A DNA stretch of 64,000 nt from a virus: IMG/VR virus record IMGVR_UViG_3300048672_000851, positions 1 through 64,000 of that record. One strand, given 5' to 3'. Positions 1 to 6,186 of this stretch are shown in pieces; the first letter of the stretch is position 1, and each line of letters starts with the position of its first letter. The notes under the pieces were generated by a model. That model saw only the letters and a program-made list of their open reading frames with translations, did no database searches and was not told the origin of the DNA. The translations under genes and the position numbers were made by a program.

Positions 1-539
1 TAGTTAATTAATACTTGAGCGTAACTGTGTGGCAAATCAAGTTCTTGATTGAGTACATCAACACCAGTTTTCTCTAAACGTGGGTGTAATGATCTGTAAA
101 TAATAGAAATTCGTGCATCCTGTACTGGATAAGGAATTTGCAGTGTATTTAGTGCAGGAGTGAACAACGAATCTGTATCTGTCATGTCATTCAATGGAAC
201 AGGTAAACCGATTTCATTATAAACTTCTTCCACTTTGACAAGTAAATTATCAAATGGATCTGCCAAATCATCTAAATACTTTACTGGTTCAGTAGAACTT
301 GTGTTTGATTCAGCAAATGCTTTGTCTAATTTATAAAGTGTACGTGTACTTTGCTGTGTTAACAGTACTTCACGAATACGGAGAGGATAACGAGTGTAAA
401 TGTCAGTCAATGCAGAGTTAATGTAAGTAATTACTTTCTCATAATTAAATGGTGTAATCCCTTCTGCATCATTATGACCTAAGTTAGCTGAATTTAGCTC
501 ACTTAAGTTTAGTTCATCAATTAAGTCTTTCAGTAACAT
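1..539 (-). CDS. Neck/head-tail adaptor-like virion protein (N4 gp67-like), C-terminus off the window
   Basis: The reading frame opens with ATG at 539 (minus strand) behind an AGAAGGAGCA ribosome binding site and stays open to the window edge, about 179 codons. The N-terminus (MLLKDLIDELNLSELNSANL, then an NYEKVITYINSALTDIYTRYP stretch) has the helical look of phage adaptor or tail-tube-A-like proteins, which typically begin with a segment indexing how many short chains pack at the neck. Its position directly downstream of the large terminase matches N4 gp67, a virion protein. The role is inferred from synteny and general fold; I see no catalytic motif. An inverted repeat spans its leader. 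Confidence 0.6.
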   Translation of the reverse strand, partial: MLLKDLIDELNLSELNSANLGHNDAEGITPFNYEKVITYINSALTDIYTRYPLRIREVLLTQQSTRTLYKLDKAFAESNTSSTEPVKYLDDLADPFDNLLVKVEEVYNEIGLPVPLNDMTDTDSLFTPALNTLQIPYPVQDARISIIYRSLHPRLEKTGVDVLNQELDLPHSYAQVLIN

Positions 540-540
540 G

Positions 541-580
541 TTGGCTGCTCCTTCTAGTATTCCCAGTATAGAGCAGCCAA
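541..580 (-). promoter_or_regulatory. Inverted repeat enclosing the leader of the gp67-like gene
   Basis: TTGGCTGCTC (541-550) and GAGCAGCCAA (571-580) form a perfect 10-bp stem with a 20-nt loop. On the minus-strand mRNA the 3' arm carries the end of the ribosome binding site and touches the ATG of the gp67-like gene. There is no U-run, so it is not an ordinary terminator. It could hide the start codon or be an RNA-processing site between the terminase and neck genes. Confidence 0.6.
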
Positions 581-585
581 CCACC

Positions 586-2190
586 TCAAACAAGATAACT
601 ATTTAAAGAGTAGCCATCATCAGAGTCATCTTCATCAGACTCAAATACACCACCGCCAACGTGTTTTAAGTTCCCAGCTTCTTCAGAAGGATAAAATACG
701 TTTAGTAATGCTAATTGTGAAATTGTATCAATAAAATCATCATGCTTAGATTTAAATGAATCCTTAGAAGCAAGAGTTAATTCATTCATACACTCTTTCA
801 TTTCAACACTTTCTCTTAGTTCTTCTGGCCAATACATCTTACCTGCTTTGAACCAAGGAACTACAACGTTAAACCGCTGCATTTTATCTGTTGCTGGTCT
901 AATTCCCGGTGCATTACTGTTATTGCTTGAAGCCAAGTTAAAGAATACATTCCGTTCAACCATTTCTTTATTGAGCCAAGGAACAAAACCACCTTGTTGA
1001 CCCGTAACTTCAACACCAACAGATAATGGATTGTACATTGATACAAATCTGAATAATGCATCAACGTTTTTATCCATAGTATGACGAGCACAAATACCAT
1101 CAACCCAGAACCAGTAACCTTTATTATTAACAGCCCACACAGAAATCACACTAAAGTCAGCAGAGTTCTTAGCAGATGTTGCAAAGTCAGTAGTAATGTA
1201 GAAGTTGTACTTGGATTTATTCTTGAGTAATGTATTTCTTTCATACCAACGAATATCTGCATCAGTAATTAAGCGGTCATCAGAACTCATAATACGTAAC
1301 ATTAACTCTTGGTTAAATGAAGCAATCTCACCAGTTTGCATAGCAAGGTCATACTTCTCTTTAACGAACTCATACGTAAAACGGTCTGGCCAACTACCTC
1401 TGAATTCTTCTTTAGTACAAGGGAAGTGATCACAAACAGGAAATACGTTACTGTTCCATGCACCAGAACTAATTGCTTTATACAGTGGATCACGCTGGTT
1501 AAACGGTGTACCTGACCAGATGATCTTACTTGACTTAGGATGTAATGCGTAAGACACAGCTTTATATACTGTATCTTCAATAGATTTAATAACTGTTTCT
1601 GAACGTGCGTCTTCATCACTTACTAAGTCATCGAGTAATGCTATTGTAGGACGAGTACCCATTTCTTTAGCACCGCGAACACCAGTCTTAGCACCATAAC
1701 CTTTTGCAATAGTTGTTTTGTTATCTATGTTGGTAAACTCCCAACGGATATCAGTAAACCTTGCAGTAGGTACAAACTTCTGTAAGAAATCAGAATTCTC
1801 CCAACGGAACTCTAAGTTCTTACGCATGTTCTTTACACCGTTCTCAATACTATCCGATACATACAACAATAAGCTTGTATCATCAATGTAAGGTAACTCA
1901 TTGTACGTTGCGATATAAAGAATTAAATATTCACCAAATAGTGTAGTCTTTGCAGCACCACGATGAACCATGTTAGCTAATACCTTACTCGGTGTAGCTA
2001 ATTTATCTAACATCTTATAATGCAGGATAGGTGTTAAGTTTTCTTCACCATCACTACCGTTCACCAACTTAATAAAGCTAACAAACTTTAATGCAAACTC
2101 AGTAGGAACATAACTTAGATCATCAGCATAACTAACTTCATTAAGATATTCTTCTACTGTTTTCTTTGTAATGCTCTTAAGAGTTTCCAT
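586..2190 (-). CDS. Terminase large subunit (N4 gp68-like)
   Basis: This 534-residue protein is the DNA-packaging motor. The ATPase half has a variant P-loop near residue 75-83 (VHRGAAKTT) and a Walker B of the form IALLDDLVSDED near residue 185-196. The nuclease half has YITTDFATSAKNSADFSVI and, close to the C-terminus, KHDDFIDTISQLAL, which supplies the acidic residues of an RNase H-like fold. Length fits the family. It overlaps the upstream gp69-like gene by 14 nt, so the two are probably translated together. It should cut concatemeric DNA and pump it through the portal. Confidence 0.93.
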   Translation of the reverse strand: METLKSITKKTVEEYLNEVSYADDLSYVPTEFALKFVSFIKLVNGSDGEENLTPILHYKMLDKLATPSKVLANMVHRGAAKTTLFGEYLILYIATYNELPYIDDTSLLLYVSDSIENGVKNMRKNLEFRWENSDFLQKFVPTARFTDIRWEFTNIDNKTTIAKGYGAKTGVRGAKEMGTRPTIALLDDLVSDEDARSETVIKSIEDTVYKAVSYALHPKSSKIIWSGTPFNQRDPLYKAISSGAWNSNVFPVCDHFPCTKEEFRGSWPDRFTYEFVKEKYDLAMQTGEIASFNQELMLRIMSSDDRLITDADIRWYERNTLLKNKSKYNFYITTDFATSAKNSADFSVISVWAVNNKGYWFWVDGICARHTMDKNVDALFRFVSMYNPLSVGVEVTGQQGGFVPWLNKEMVERNVFFNLASSNNSNAPGIRPATDKMQRFNVVVPWFKAGKMYWPEELRESVEMKECMNELTLASKDSFKSKHDDFIDTISQLALLNVFYPSEEAGNLKHVGGGVFESDEDDSDDGYSLNSYLV

Positions 2191-2923
2191 TATCCACCTC
2201 GATTACTTCACCATCAATAATCAATCTGGATTCAGCTACATCTTTAGCACTTTGCAAACCTAAACTAATATTCTGTCTTTGTATTGCAGCTAACTCTGCT
2301 GTAGCAGCACGTAACTCTTGAATCATTGAACCTTGTGATTGGCCAATGTTTAATTCAATCTTCGTATCTTTCGGTGGAGCCAAATGAGATAACAATTTAT
2401 CCGCTGCTTCAACTGCTACCTTAGCACTTGTATTTGGATCTGCCATAATTAAAGCAAGCTTATTAATTGCTTCTTGCCTTAAATCATTATTAACAATATG
2501 CAGTGGTACAATACTTTGTTCTGTAATACGAACAACCAACTCATTCTTCGCATAAGCACTTGTATAAGCACTAATCTCTTTAGCTGATTTATTCGCTGCA
2601 ACTAATCTTTGGTATCTATCTGGAAATGTCTTTGCATAAGCCAGTTCATTTGTATCACCCAAAGCTCTGCAAGTAACAAACTGCACTGCATGAACATAAT
2701 CATTAATCTTAAACTTACCACCTGTAAGTACAGAAGTATAAGTAACTAGATTATTGCGATATTCTTCAGCGTATTCATCACTACTCAGAATATTATTCAC
2801 TGTATCAACAATATCTTGTGTAACCCTTACATTCACATTCTTAGGTACACAATGCTTTAACTGATCCAATGTCATTAAATTATTATTCGTTGCAATAACA
2901 TCAGTTGATCCAGTATCACTCAT
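2177..2923 (-). CDS. gp69-like protein, candidate small terminase subunit
   Basis: A 248-residue mostly helical protein immediately upstream of the large terminase, overlapping it by 14 nt. The central part (VTCRALGDTNELAYAKTFPD and following KSAKEISAYTSAYAKNELV) suggests a helical DNA-recognition region, and the C-terminal half has a run of Ala/Leu-rich helices. Synteny matches N4 gp69. Small terminase function is an inference from position; the sequence shows no diagnostic motif. It overlaps the RepL-like gene upstream by 8 nt, so all three form one late transcription unit. Confidence 0.6.
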   Translation of the reverse strand: MSDTGSTDVIATNNNLMTLDQLKHCVPKNVNVRVTQDIVDTVNNILSSDEYAEEYRNNLVTYTSVLTGGKFKINDYVHAVQFVTCRALGDTNELAYAKTFPDRYQRLVAANKSAKEISAYTSAYAKNELVVRITEQSIVPLHIVNNDLRQEAINKLALIMADPNTSAKVAVEAADKLLSHLAPPKDTKIELNIGQSQGSMIQELRAATAELAAIQRQNISLGLQSAKDVAESRLIIDGEVIEVDNGNS

Positions 2924-3344
2924 TATCTTTTACCTCTTGATTCACAGCGTAATCCCAATGCTCTTTACATGCTTGGTAGTTATTAAAGTTAGGTAATATA
3001 AAATCTGGGTTAATAAGAAACACACTCTTATCAATCCTTACTACCAACTTCTTATCTTTTAATTCTTTATAGCCCCTTGCACCCCTCTGCTTCTCTGCAC
3101 TACTAAGATTCTTCAACTCCATCTTCACAACATTATTATTATAATCTCGTTGCGCAATTAAATTCCAAATCAACCAATGTGCAGACACGCTTAATTCCAT
3201 CATTATGTGTGCTGTCTTCTTCACTTCATCTTCATTGTACATAGTCATTCCTAATGCAATAAACTTATGCTTAGTTTTATACTTTTTCCTTTCACTTACA
3301 ACCACTTCCTTATCGTCACTTACCTTAACTGTAATCTCGGCCAT
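2916..3344 (-). CDS. Winged-helix RepL-like protein, copy 1
   Basis: I place the start at ATG 3344 (MAEITVKVSDDKE) because it follows a CGAGGTAGGT ribosome binding site, and the longer frame would translate a palindromic operator-like repeat. The 142-residue product ends in a winged helix: a recognition-helix stretch (SSAEKQRGARGYKELKDKKL), then a wing and the signature INPDFILP. The same layout, ending in INPRLILG, recurs in the product of 35857-36288, so the two are paralogs. The pattern resembles the C-terminus of plasmid RepL replication initiators, where YMxNP closes the wing. A role in replication initiation or in autoregulation is inferred. Confidence 0.65.
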   Translation of the reverse strand: MAEITVKVSDDKEVVVSERKKYKTKHKFIALGMTMYNEDEVKKTAHIMMELSVSAHWLIWNLIAQRDYNNNVVKMELKNLSSAEKQRGARGYKELKDKKLVVRIDKSVFLINPDFILPNFNNYQACKEHWDYAVNQEVKDNE

Positions 3345-3354
3345 ACCTACCTCG

Positions 3355-3404
3355 AAAATACTGAGGGTATTTTTACACCCTTCCAAAAATACTGTGGGTA
3401 TTTT
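3355..3404. promoter_or_regulatory. Two palindromes 31 bp apart upstream of RepL-like copy 1
   Basis: AAAATAC-TGAGG-GTATTTT (3355-3373) and AAAATAC-TGTGG-GTATTTT (3386-3404) are the same palindrome repeated with a 31-bp period, about three helical turns. The proximal copy lies 10 bp from the ATG of the RepL-like gene. The layout suits two dimers of a winged-helix protein bound on one face of DNA, as operators or iterons. The second RepL-like gene has a palindrome pair with the same 31-bp period but another sequence. Confidence 0.6.
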
Positions 3405-3427
3405 ACACTCGACTTAACCTATTGAAA
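3399..3427 (-). promoter_or_regulatory. Possible sigma70-type late promoter
   Basis: On the minus strand TTTTCA, a 17-nt spacer and TAAAAT make a reasonable host promoter reading toward the RepL-like, gp69-like and terminase genes. N4 late genes are known to use host RNA polymerase. The -10 overlaps the distal palindrome, so a protein bound there would compete with polymerase. The -35 match is poor, so this is tentative. Confidence 0.3.
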
Positions 3428-3489
3428 AATAAAAGGTTTTTTCCATATATATACATATATATCGCTGGATTTCTCATTTTTACTCTTAT

Positions 3490-3574
3490 GCTTCACACTC
3501 GGACAGTCGTTCTTCCGTCTATTGGCTCCGCTATCGCTACGCCAAGACACGAACTTACTTTCCTCGTGTGAAGC
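3490..3574. repeat. GC-rich nested inverted repeat
   Basis: A 9-bp outer arm (3490-3498 / 3566-3574) encloses a 5-bp inner arm (3522-3526 / 3541-3545). Base composition is far richer in G+C than the flanks. A comparable GC-rich inverted repeat cluster precedes the other RepL-like gene at 35.5-35.7 kb. Confidence 0.55.
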
Positions 3575-3630
3575 TAACACCCGATAGTTATCGTGTAACA
3601 GGATGCATTATAGGAGCTATTAGAAGTAAC

Positions 3631-3725
3631 TACAAAATGTATTTTCTATAGGTAATTTTTAAAATTTTTTATAGGGAAATTAAGGAGATACAAAACGTAT
3701 TGCTTAAGGTAAATTTTGAAATTTT
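3631..3725. repeat. Imperfect direct repeats, about 37 nt each
   Basis: 3631-3668 and 3689-3725 align as TACAAAAYGTATT, a short variable part, then GGTAAWTTTTKAAATTTT. They are offset by 58 nt in a non-coding AT-rich stretch just upstream of the first early promoter. They may be origin or terminus repeats or relics of a duplicated leader. Confidence 0.5.
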
Positions 3726-3825
3726 AGTATGAGTGCATTACTTGATCACTCAAAGAGAAAAACCGACTATCCCCCCCCATATCAAATATGAATTTGAACT
3801 TTTCCCTTCTACAAAATAACAACCT

Positions 3826-3843
3826 TGCACACATACGTGTGTA
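3826..3843 (+). promoter_or_regulatory. Early promoter hairpin 1 (vRNAP-type candidate)
   Basis: CACAC-ATAC-GTGTG, extended by a wobble and a T-A pair, is followed by TAATAGGAT and leads to the gene at 3894. There is no T-run after the stem. N4 vRNAP reads promoters that extrude a short hairpin; N4 uses a 3-nt loop, whereas this family has ATAC or ATTC tetraloops closed by C-G pairs. Confidence 0.6.
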
Positions 3844-3893
3844 ATAGGATGTAACGTGCATCCAATCATTAATAACCTTATAAGGAATCTACC

Positions 3894-4124
3894 ATGTCTA
3901 ATACAACTCAAGCTCAAGCAAAGACCAAAGGACCAATCGGTATGATCATGTCAGCTATTGCACGTATGTTTGGTGCTGTAGCTCACACTGCTGGTACTGT
4001 TGAAAAGGCAGCAGCATTAGCCAACATCTACATGGCTAATCAAGTTAAGCTAACTCTGTCTGAAAACAATTTAGACAAATCAAATCTTGATGAAAATCAA
4101 GCCACAATGGACTCTCTGCTGTAA
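3894..4124 (+). CDS. Small early protein with amphipathic helix
   Basis: A 76-residue product of the first early cassette, starting at ATG 3894 after a TAAGGAATC ribosome binding site. It has a short hydrophobic/Ala-rich stretch (GMIMSAIARMFGAVAHTAGT, residues about 16-35) that could lie on or in the membrane, then a polar C-terminus. I do not recognise the family. It is flanked by hairpin promoter 1 and a strong terminator, so it is a stand-alone transcription unit made early in infection, a typical setting for host-takeover peptides. Confidence 0.75.
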   Translation: MSNTTQAQAKTKGPIGMIMSAIARMFGAVAHTAGTVEKAAALANIYMANQVKLTLSENNLDKSNLDENQATMDSLL

Positions 4125-4132
4125 GCACCTTA

Positions 4133-4159
4133 AGCCAACCTTCGGGTTGGCTTTTTTTT
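4133..4159 (+). terminator. Intrinsic terminator after first early gene
   Basis: AGCCAACC-TTCG-GGTTGGCT followed by seven or eight T. Confidence 0.92.
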
Positions 4160-4168
4160 ACCTACGCT

Positions 4169-4222
4169 TTCACCTAAAAGTAAAAGCATTAAGGGCTTCA
4201 CCTAAGAGCATTCACCTAAATA
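4169..4222 (+). repeat. Three TTCACCTAAAAG-type repeats
   Basis: TTCACCTAAAAG (4169-4180), TTCACCTAAGAG (4197-4208) and TTCACCTAAATA (4211-4222) lie between a terminator and the next promoter hairpin. The same motif recurs at 4766-4792 and 6081-6101, always in early spacers. Confidence 0.7.
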
Positions 4223-4284
4223 CCTTAGAGATAGTACGTTAAATACAAAGAGTAACCTAATTTACCATTTAGATTTAACTACAT

Positions 4285-4304
4285 TTACCTGCATACGCAG
4301 GTAA
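4285..4304 (+). promoter_or_regulatory. Early promoter hairpin 2
   Basis: TTACCTGC-ATAC-GCAGGTAA is an 8-bp stem with an ATAC loop, then TAGGAT. The loop and the downstream GTAATAGGAT are identical to hairpin 1 while the stem bases differ, so the fold is conserved rather than the sequence. Confidence 0.65.
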
Positions 4305-4352
4305 TAGGATTGCTAGAAGAATCTAGCTAAATTAATTAATTAGGAGATACAA

Positions 4353-4661
4353 ATGAAATTATTAACTGAATCGAACAACGTGGCGAAATCAAGCAATGGT
4401 GGCGAATACGCCACTGGGTTTAAACTGAATGCATTAATCAATGGTTATTACCAAGTGACCGTTGACAGAGCTTTTCAATCTGATTATGAAGGCTCTTATC
4501 TTCATGATTGGTACATCAGTGCTGACTCTGAAGATTCAGCAGAACAAGTTGTTCTGTCAAACTCACAAGAGTTTGCAAGACAGGTCAACAACCCAGTTGG
4601 GTTGTCGTTTGCTGAATTGCCTTTCGAGGTAAGGCAGTATATCCATAAACTACCAGAGTAA
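4353..4661 (+). CDS. Early protein of unknown function, 102 residues
   Basis: Starts at ATG 4353 behind TTAGGAGATACAA, a strong ribosome binding site. The product is soluble and acidic, with an N-terminal polar segment and a C-terminal FAELPFEVRQYIHKLPE stretch that could be a short interaction motif. No family is recognised. It has its own hairpin promoter and terminator, which marks it as an independent early cassette. Confidence 0.75.
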   Translation: MKLLTESNNVAKSSNGGEYATGFKLNALINGYYQVTVDRAFQSDYEGSYLHDWYISADSEDSAEQVVLSNSQEFARQVNNPVGLSFAELPFEVRQYIHKLPE

Positions 4662-4678
4662 TCTGGTAGTTTTTTTTT
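4649..4678 (+). terminator. Intrinsic terminator
   Basis: ACTACCAGA-GTAA-TCTGGTAGT followed by eight T. The 5' arm overlaps the last codons and stop of the preceding gene. Confidence 0.92.
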
Positions 4679-4765
4679 ATCTATCTAAATAATGCTTGGT
4701 GTCTAGCAACGGACATTTCACTGAAATGTCCTGCCATAGACACCTGCGCTACGAATATTAATTAA

Positions 4766-4792
4766 TCACCTAAAAGATTATTCACCTAAAAG
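4766..4792 (+). repeat. Two CACCTAAAAG repeats
   Basis: TCACCTAAAAG (4766-4776) and TTCACCTAAAAG (4781-4792) precede GCCTTTGCAATAGATAGCAC, a stretch with a relative in the spacer at 6.1 kb. Confidence 0.7.
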
Positions 4793-4833
4793 CCTTTGCA
4801 ATAGATAGCACTGTTTGTAATTAGACATTGTTA

Positions 4834-4849
4834 ACATGCATACGCATGT
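4834..4849 (+). promoter_or_regulatory. Early promoter hairpin 3
   Basis: ACATGC-ATAC-GCATGT followed by AAATGGAA. Same loop and same closing C-G pair as hairpins 1 and 2. Confidence 0.62.
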
Positions 4850-4897
4850 AAATGGAATAGTTTAGATTAGCTAAACTAAAGATAGAGAGGAACTATC

Positions 4898-5110
4898 ATG
4901 CTTTTACAAGATAACTTAGATACTACAGCAGATGTATTTATTTCATTGTTTGGTACTACGATTCAAAATCATAAGTATGTTGCAGCACGCAACGACTTAG
5001 TAGTGCATGAAACAATTCGGTCATTTGGTGGCCGAGTAGATGGCAATAGTGTTCAATTTCCAGATAACAGCACTGTTGTTTGGGAAAGTGAAGATTGGAA
5101 TTATATGTAA
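4898..5110 (+). CDS. Early protein of unknown function, 70 residues
   Basis: Starts at ATG 4898 after GAGAGGAACTATC. The product begins MLLQDNLDTTADVFISLFGT and ends VVWESEDWNYM; the second half looks like a small beta-rich domain. No family is recognised. It sits between promoter hairpin 3 and a weaker terminator. Confidence 0.72.
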   Translation: MLLQDNLDTTADVFISLFGTTIQNHKYVAARNDLVVHETIRSFGGRVDGNSVQFPDNSTVVWESEDWNYM

Positions 5111-5135
5111 GGTAGCCTTGTGCTGCCTTACTTTT
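5108..5135 (+). terminator. Probable terminator, leaky
   Basis: TAAGGTAGC-CTTGT-GCTGCCTTA with one G-T pair, followed by CTTTT. The short U-run suggests read-through into the next three genes, which have no promoter hairpin of their own. Confidence 0.65.
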
Positions 5136-5151
5136 AAATTAGGAGATACAC

Positions 5152-5355
5152 ATGTCTACAGAAAATTGGTTAGTAGTTTCATTCATTTATAACTGTATCC
5201 TGATTGCTTATGTAATCTGGAAACGTCCAGAAATTAAGGTAGGTGAAAAGATTATCTTTATTTGTAAGAAAGATAAGCAATTTCATTATCTACTTTCTGG
5301 ATTGGTAGAAACAGCAATCAGAAGATATGTAGAGGGTAAAAATGGACGGAGTTGA
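5152..5355 (+). CDS. Small membrane protein, 67 residues
   Basis: Starts at ATG 5152 behind TTAGGAGATACAC. Residues about 5-22 (NWLVVSFIYNCILIAYVIW) form one transmembrane segment, followed by a basic cytoplasmic part. It begins a run of three tiny membrane-protein genes with overlapping or touching ends. A membrane-directed early role, such as superinfection exclusion or host inhibition, is possible but not shown. Confidence 0.7.
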   Translation: MSTENWLVVSFIYNCILIAYVIWKRPEIKVGEKIIFICKKDKQFHYLLSGLVETAIRRYVEGKNGRS

Positions 5356-5413
5356 TTTACTTGTTTTAATACTGGTTGCTATTGGAGCAATCATTGCTTG
5401 GAATAAGGAGTAA
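5342..5413 (+). CDS. 23-residue membrane microprotein
   Basis: ATG 5342 lies inside the end of the preceding gene and is preceded by GAGGGTAAA. The predicted peptide MDGVDLLVLILVAIGAIIAW (then NKE) is almost entirely one hydrophobic helix. The next gene starts 3 nt after its stop. The good ribosome binding site and tight fit support expression. Confidence 0.5.
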   Translation: MDGVDLLVLILVAIGAIIAWNKE

Positions 5414-5416
5414 GTA

Positions 5417-5629
5417 ATGAGTAAACGTACAGTACATGCGCTAGGTTATGTAGTGCTTATTCTAATTGGTTTGTTAATTGGCTTAAATAAAGCTATTGAA
5501 CAAAACCATGAAATGTACCTGACTGAATCAGCTTGTGTTAAAGAGCTAGTTGAGTCAGGTGTACCACGTAAAGACATTATTCTTAATGGCTTAGGTGGTT
5601 GTTATGTAAAATCAGACCTGTCTAAGTGA
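5417..5629 (+). CDS. Small membrane-anchored protein, 70 residues
   Basis: Starts at ATG 5417 after AAGGAGTAAGTA. Residues about 8-25 (ALGYVVLILIGLLIGLN) are a transmembrane or signal-anchor helix. The rest would be outside the cytoplasm and carries two cysteines (ESACVKEL and GGCYV) that could form a disulfide. Third gene of the small membrane operon, closed by a terminator overlapping its stop. Confidence 0.72.
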   Translation: MSKRTVHALGYVVLILIGLLIGLNKAIEQNHEMYLTESACVKELVESGVPRKDIILNGLGGCYVKSDLSK

Positions 5630-5640
5630 CAGGTCTTTTA
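5614..5640 (+). terminator. Intrinsic terminator
   Basis: AGACCTGTC-TAAGT-GACAGGTCT followed by TTTTA. The stop codon of the preceding gene is in the loop. Confidence 0.88.
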
Positions 5641-5643
5641 AAA

Positions 5644-5659
5644 ACAGGCATTCGCCTGT
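5644..5659 (+). promoter_or_regulatory. Early promoter hairpin 4
   Basis: ACAGGC-ATTC-GCCTGT followed by AATGGGAA, only 4 nt after a terminator. Loop ATTC instead of ATAC; the same stem and loop recur at hairpin 5. Confidence 0.62.
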
Positions 5660-5713
5660 AATGGGAACAATTCCGTTCCGTTTCAATAATTTAATTAATA
5701 CTGAGGTGATATT

Positions 5714-6037
5714 ATGGGTTTACAACGTGCTTCGGCAGCAAAGAAACCAGCAGGTAAGAAAGGTAACGAAACTCAGCTTGAAAAGGCTGATGCATGGTTA
5801 AAGATGGCTCTGGTTGATAATAACGGTGGTCGTCACAACCTTCGTCGTGATATGGCAGCTTACATTGATCAAGACAAAGTGCTCAAAGCTATGTATCAAC
5901 GTGAGTTAGCAAATCAAGCTGAGTTTGCCAAGATTCAAGAGCAAAATCCTTCATTGGAATATGCTCCGCGTAAGTTCACATTTGAAGCGTGGTTATACAT
6001 TCCGGTTGAGAAACCTGAAGTAGAAATTCCGCTGTAA
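5714..6037 (+). CDS. Early basic protein of unknown function, 107 residues
   Basis: Starts at ATG 5714 after CTGAGGTGATATT. The N-terminus is Lys/Ala-rich (RASAAKKPAGKKGNETQ), then a helical middle and a C-terminal KFTFEAWLYIPVEKPEVE stretch. The basic tail suggests nucleic-acid or acidic-protein contact. Family not recognised. Own hairpin promoter and terminator. Confidence 0.75.
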   Translation: MGLQRASAAKKPAGKKGNETQLEKADAWLKMALVDNNGGRHNLRRDMAAYIDQDKVLKAMYQRELANQAEFAKIQEQNPSLEYAPRKFTFEAWLYIPVEKPEVEIPL

Positions 6038-6044
6038 ACATTTA

Positions 6045-6077
6045 AGCATCTGCCTTCGGGTAGGTGCTTTGTTTTTT
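6045..6077 (+). terminator. Intrinsic terminator
   Basis: AGCATCTGCC-TTCG-GGTAGGTGCT with two wobble pairs, then TTGTTTTTT. Confidence 0.85.
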
Positions 6078-6080
6078 CCA

Positions 6081-6101
6081 TTCACCTATATCACCTAATA
6101 G
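6081..6101 (+). repeat. Two CACCTA-type repeats
   Basis: TTCACCTATA (6081-6090) and TCACCTAATAG (6091-6101) are followed by CTTTTGCAT, paralleling the spacer at 4.77-4.80 kb. Confidence 0.55.
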
Positions 6102-6140
6102 CTTTTGCATCTCTCACCAAACGCTCTGTATTCACGTAAG

Positions 6141-6156
6141 ACAGGCATTCGCCTGT
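6141..6156 (+). promoter_or_regulatory. Early promoter hairpin 5
   Basis: ACAGGC-ATTC-GCCTGT followed by TACTGGTG, upstream of the macro-domain gene. It could also drive RNAP1 and RNAP2 through the terminator at 6684. Confidence 0.6.
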
Positions 6157-6186
6157 TACTGGTGCAGACGTCTAGGAGGAACCGAC

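Larger units (their letters stand above)
3405..3893. other. Gene-free terminus region between late and early genes
   Basis: No gene is visible. From left to right it holds an alternating AT run (3441-3463), a GC-rich nested inverted repeat (GCTTCACAC 3490-3498 with GTGTGAAGC 3566-3574, and TTGGC 3522-3526 with GCCAA 3541-3545), a hairpin-like stretch at 3577-3596 followed by GTAACAGGAT, two imperfect direct repeats (3631-3668 and 3689-3725), and a run of eight C near 3769-3776. In N4-like phages this junction of late-left and early-right genes is where the direct terminal repeats lie, so the physical genome ends are probably here. I cannot fix the repeat boundaries from one copy. Confidence 0.55.

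Noticed and set aside
1302-1619. Minus-strand open frame inside the terminase gene
   Set aside because: Different frame within a gene with complete terminase motifs; no start signal.
3345-3386. N-terminal extension of RepL-like copy 1
   Set aside because: It would be encoded by the palindromic repeats; ATG 3344 has a better site and starts a normal domain.
6064-6186. N-terminal extension of the macro-domain gene
   Set aside because: It would translate promoter hairpin 5 and the spacer repeats; ATG 6187 has a perfect ribosome binding site.
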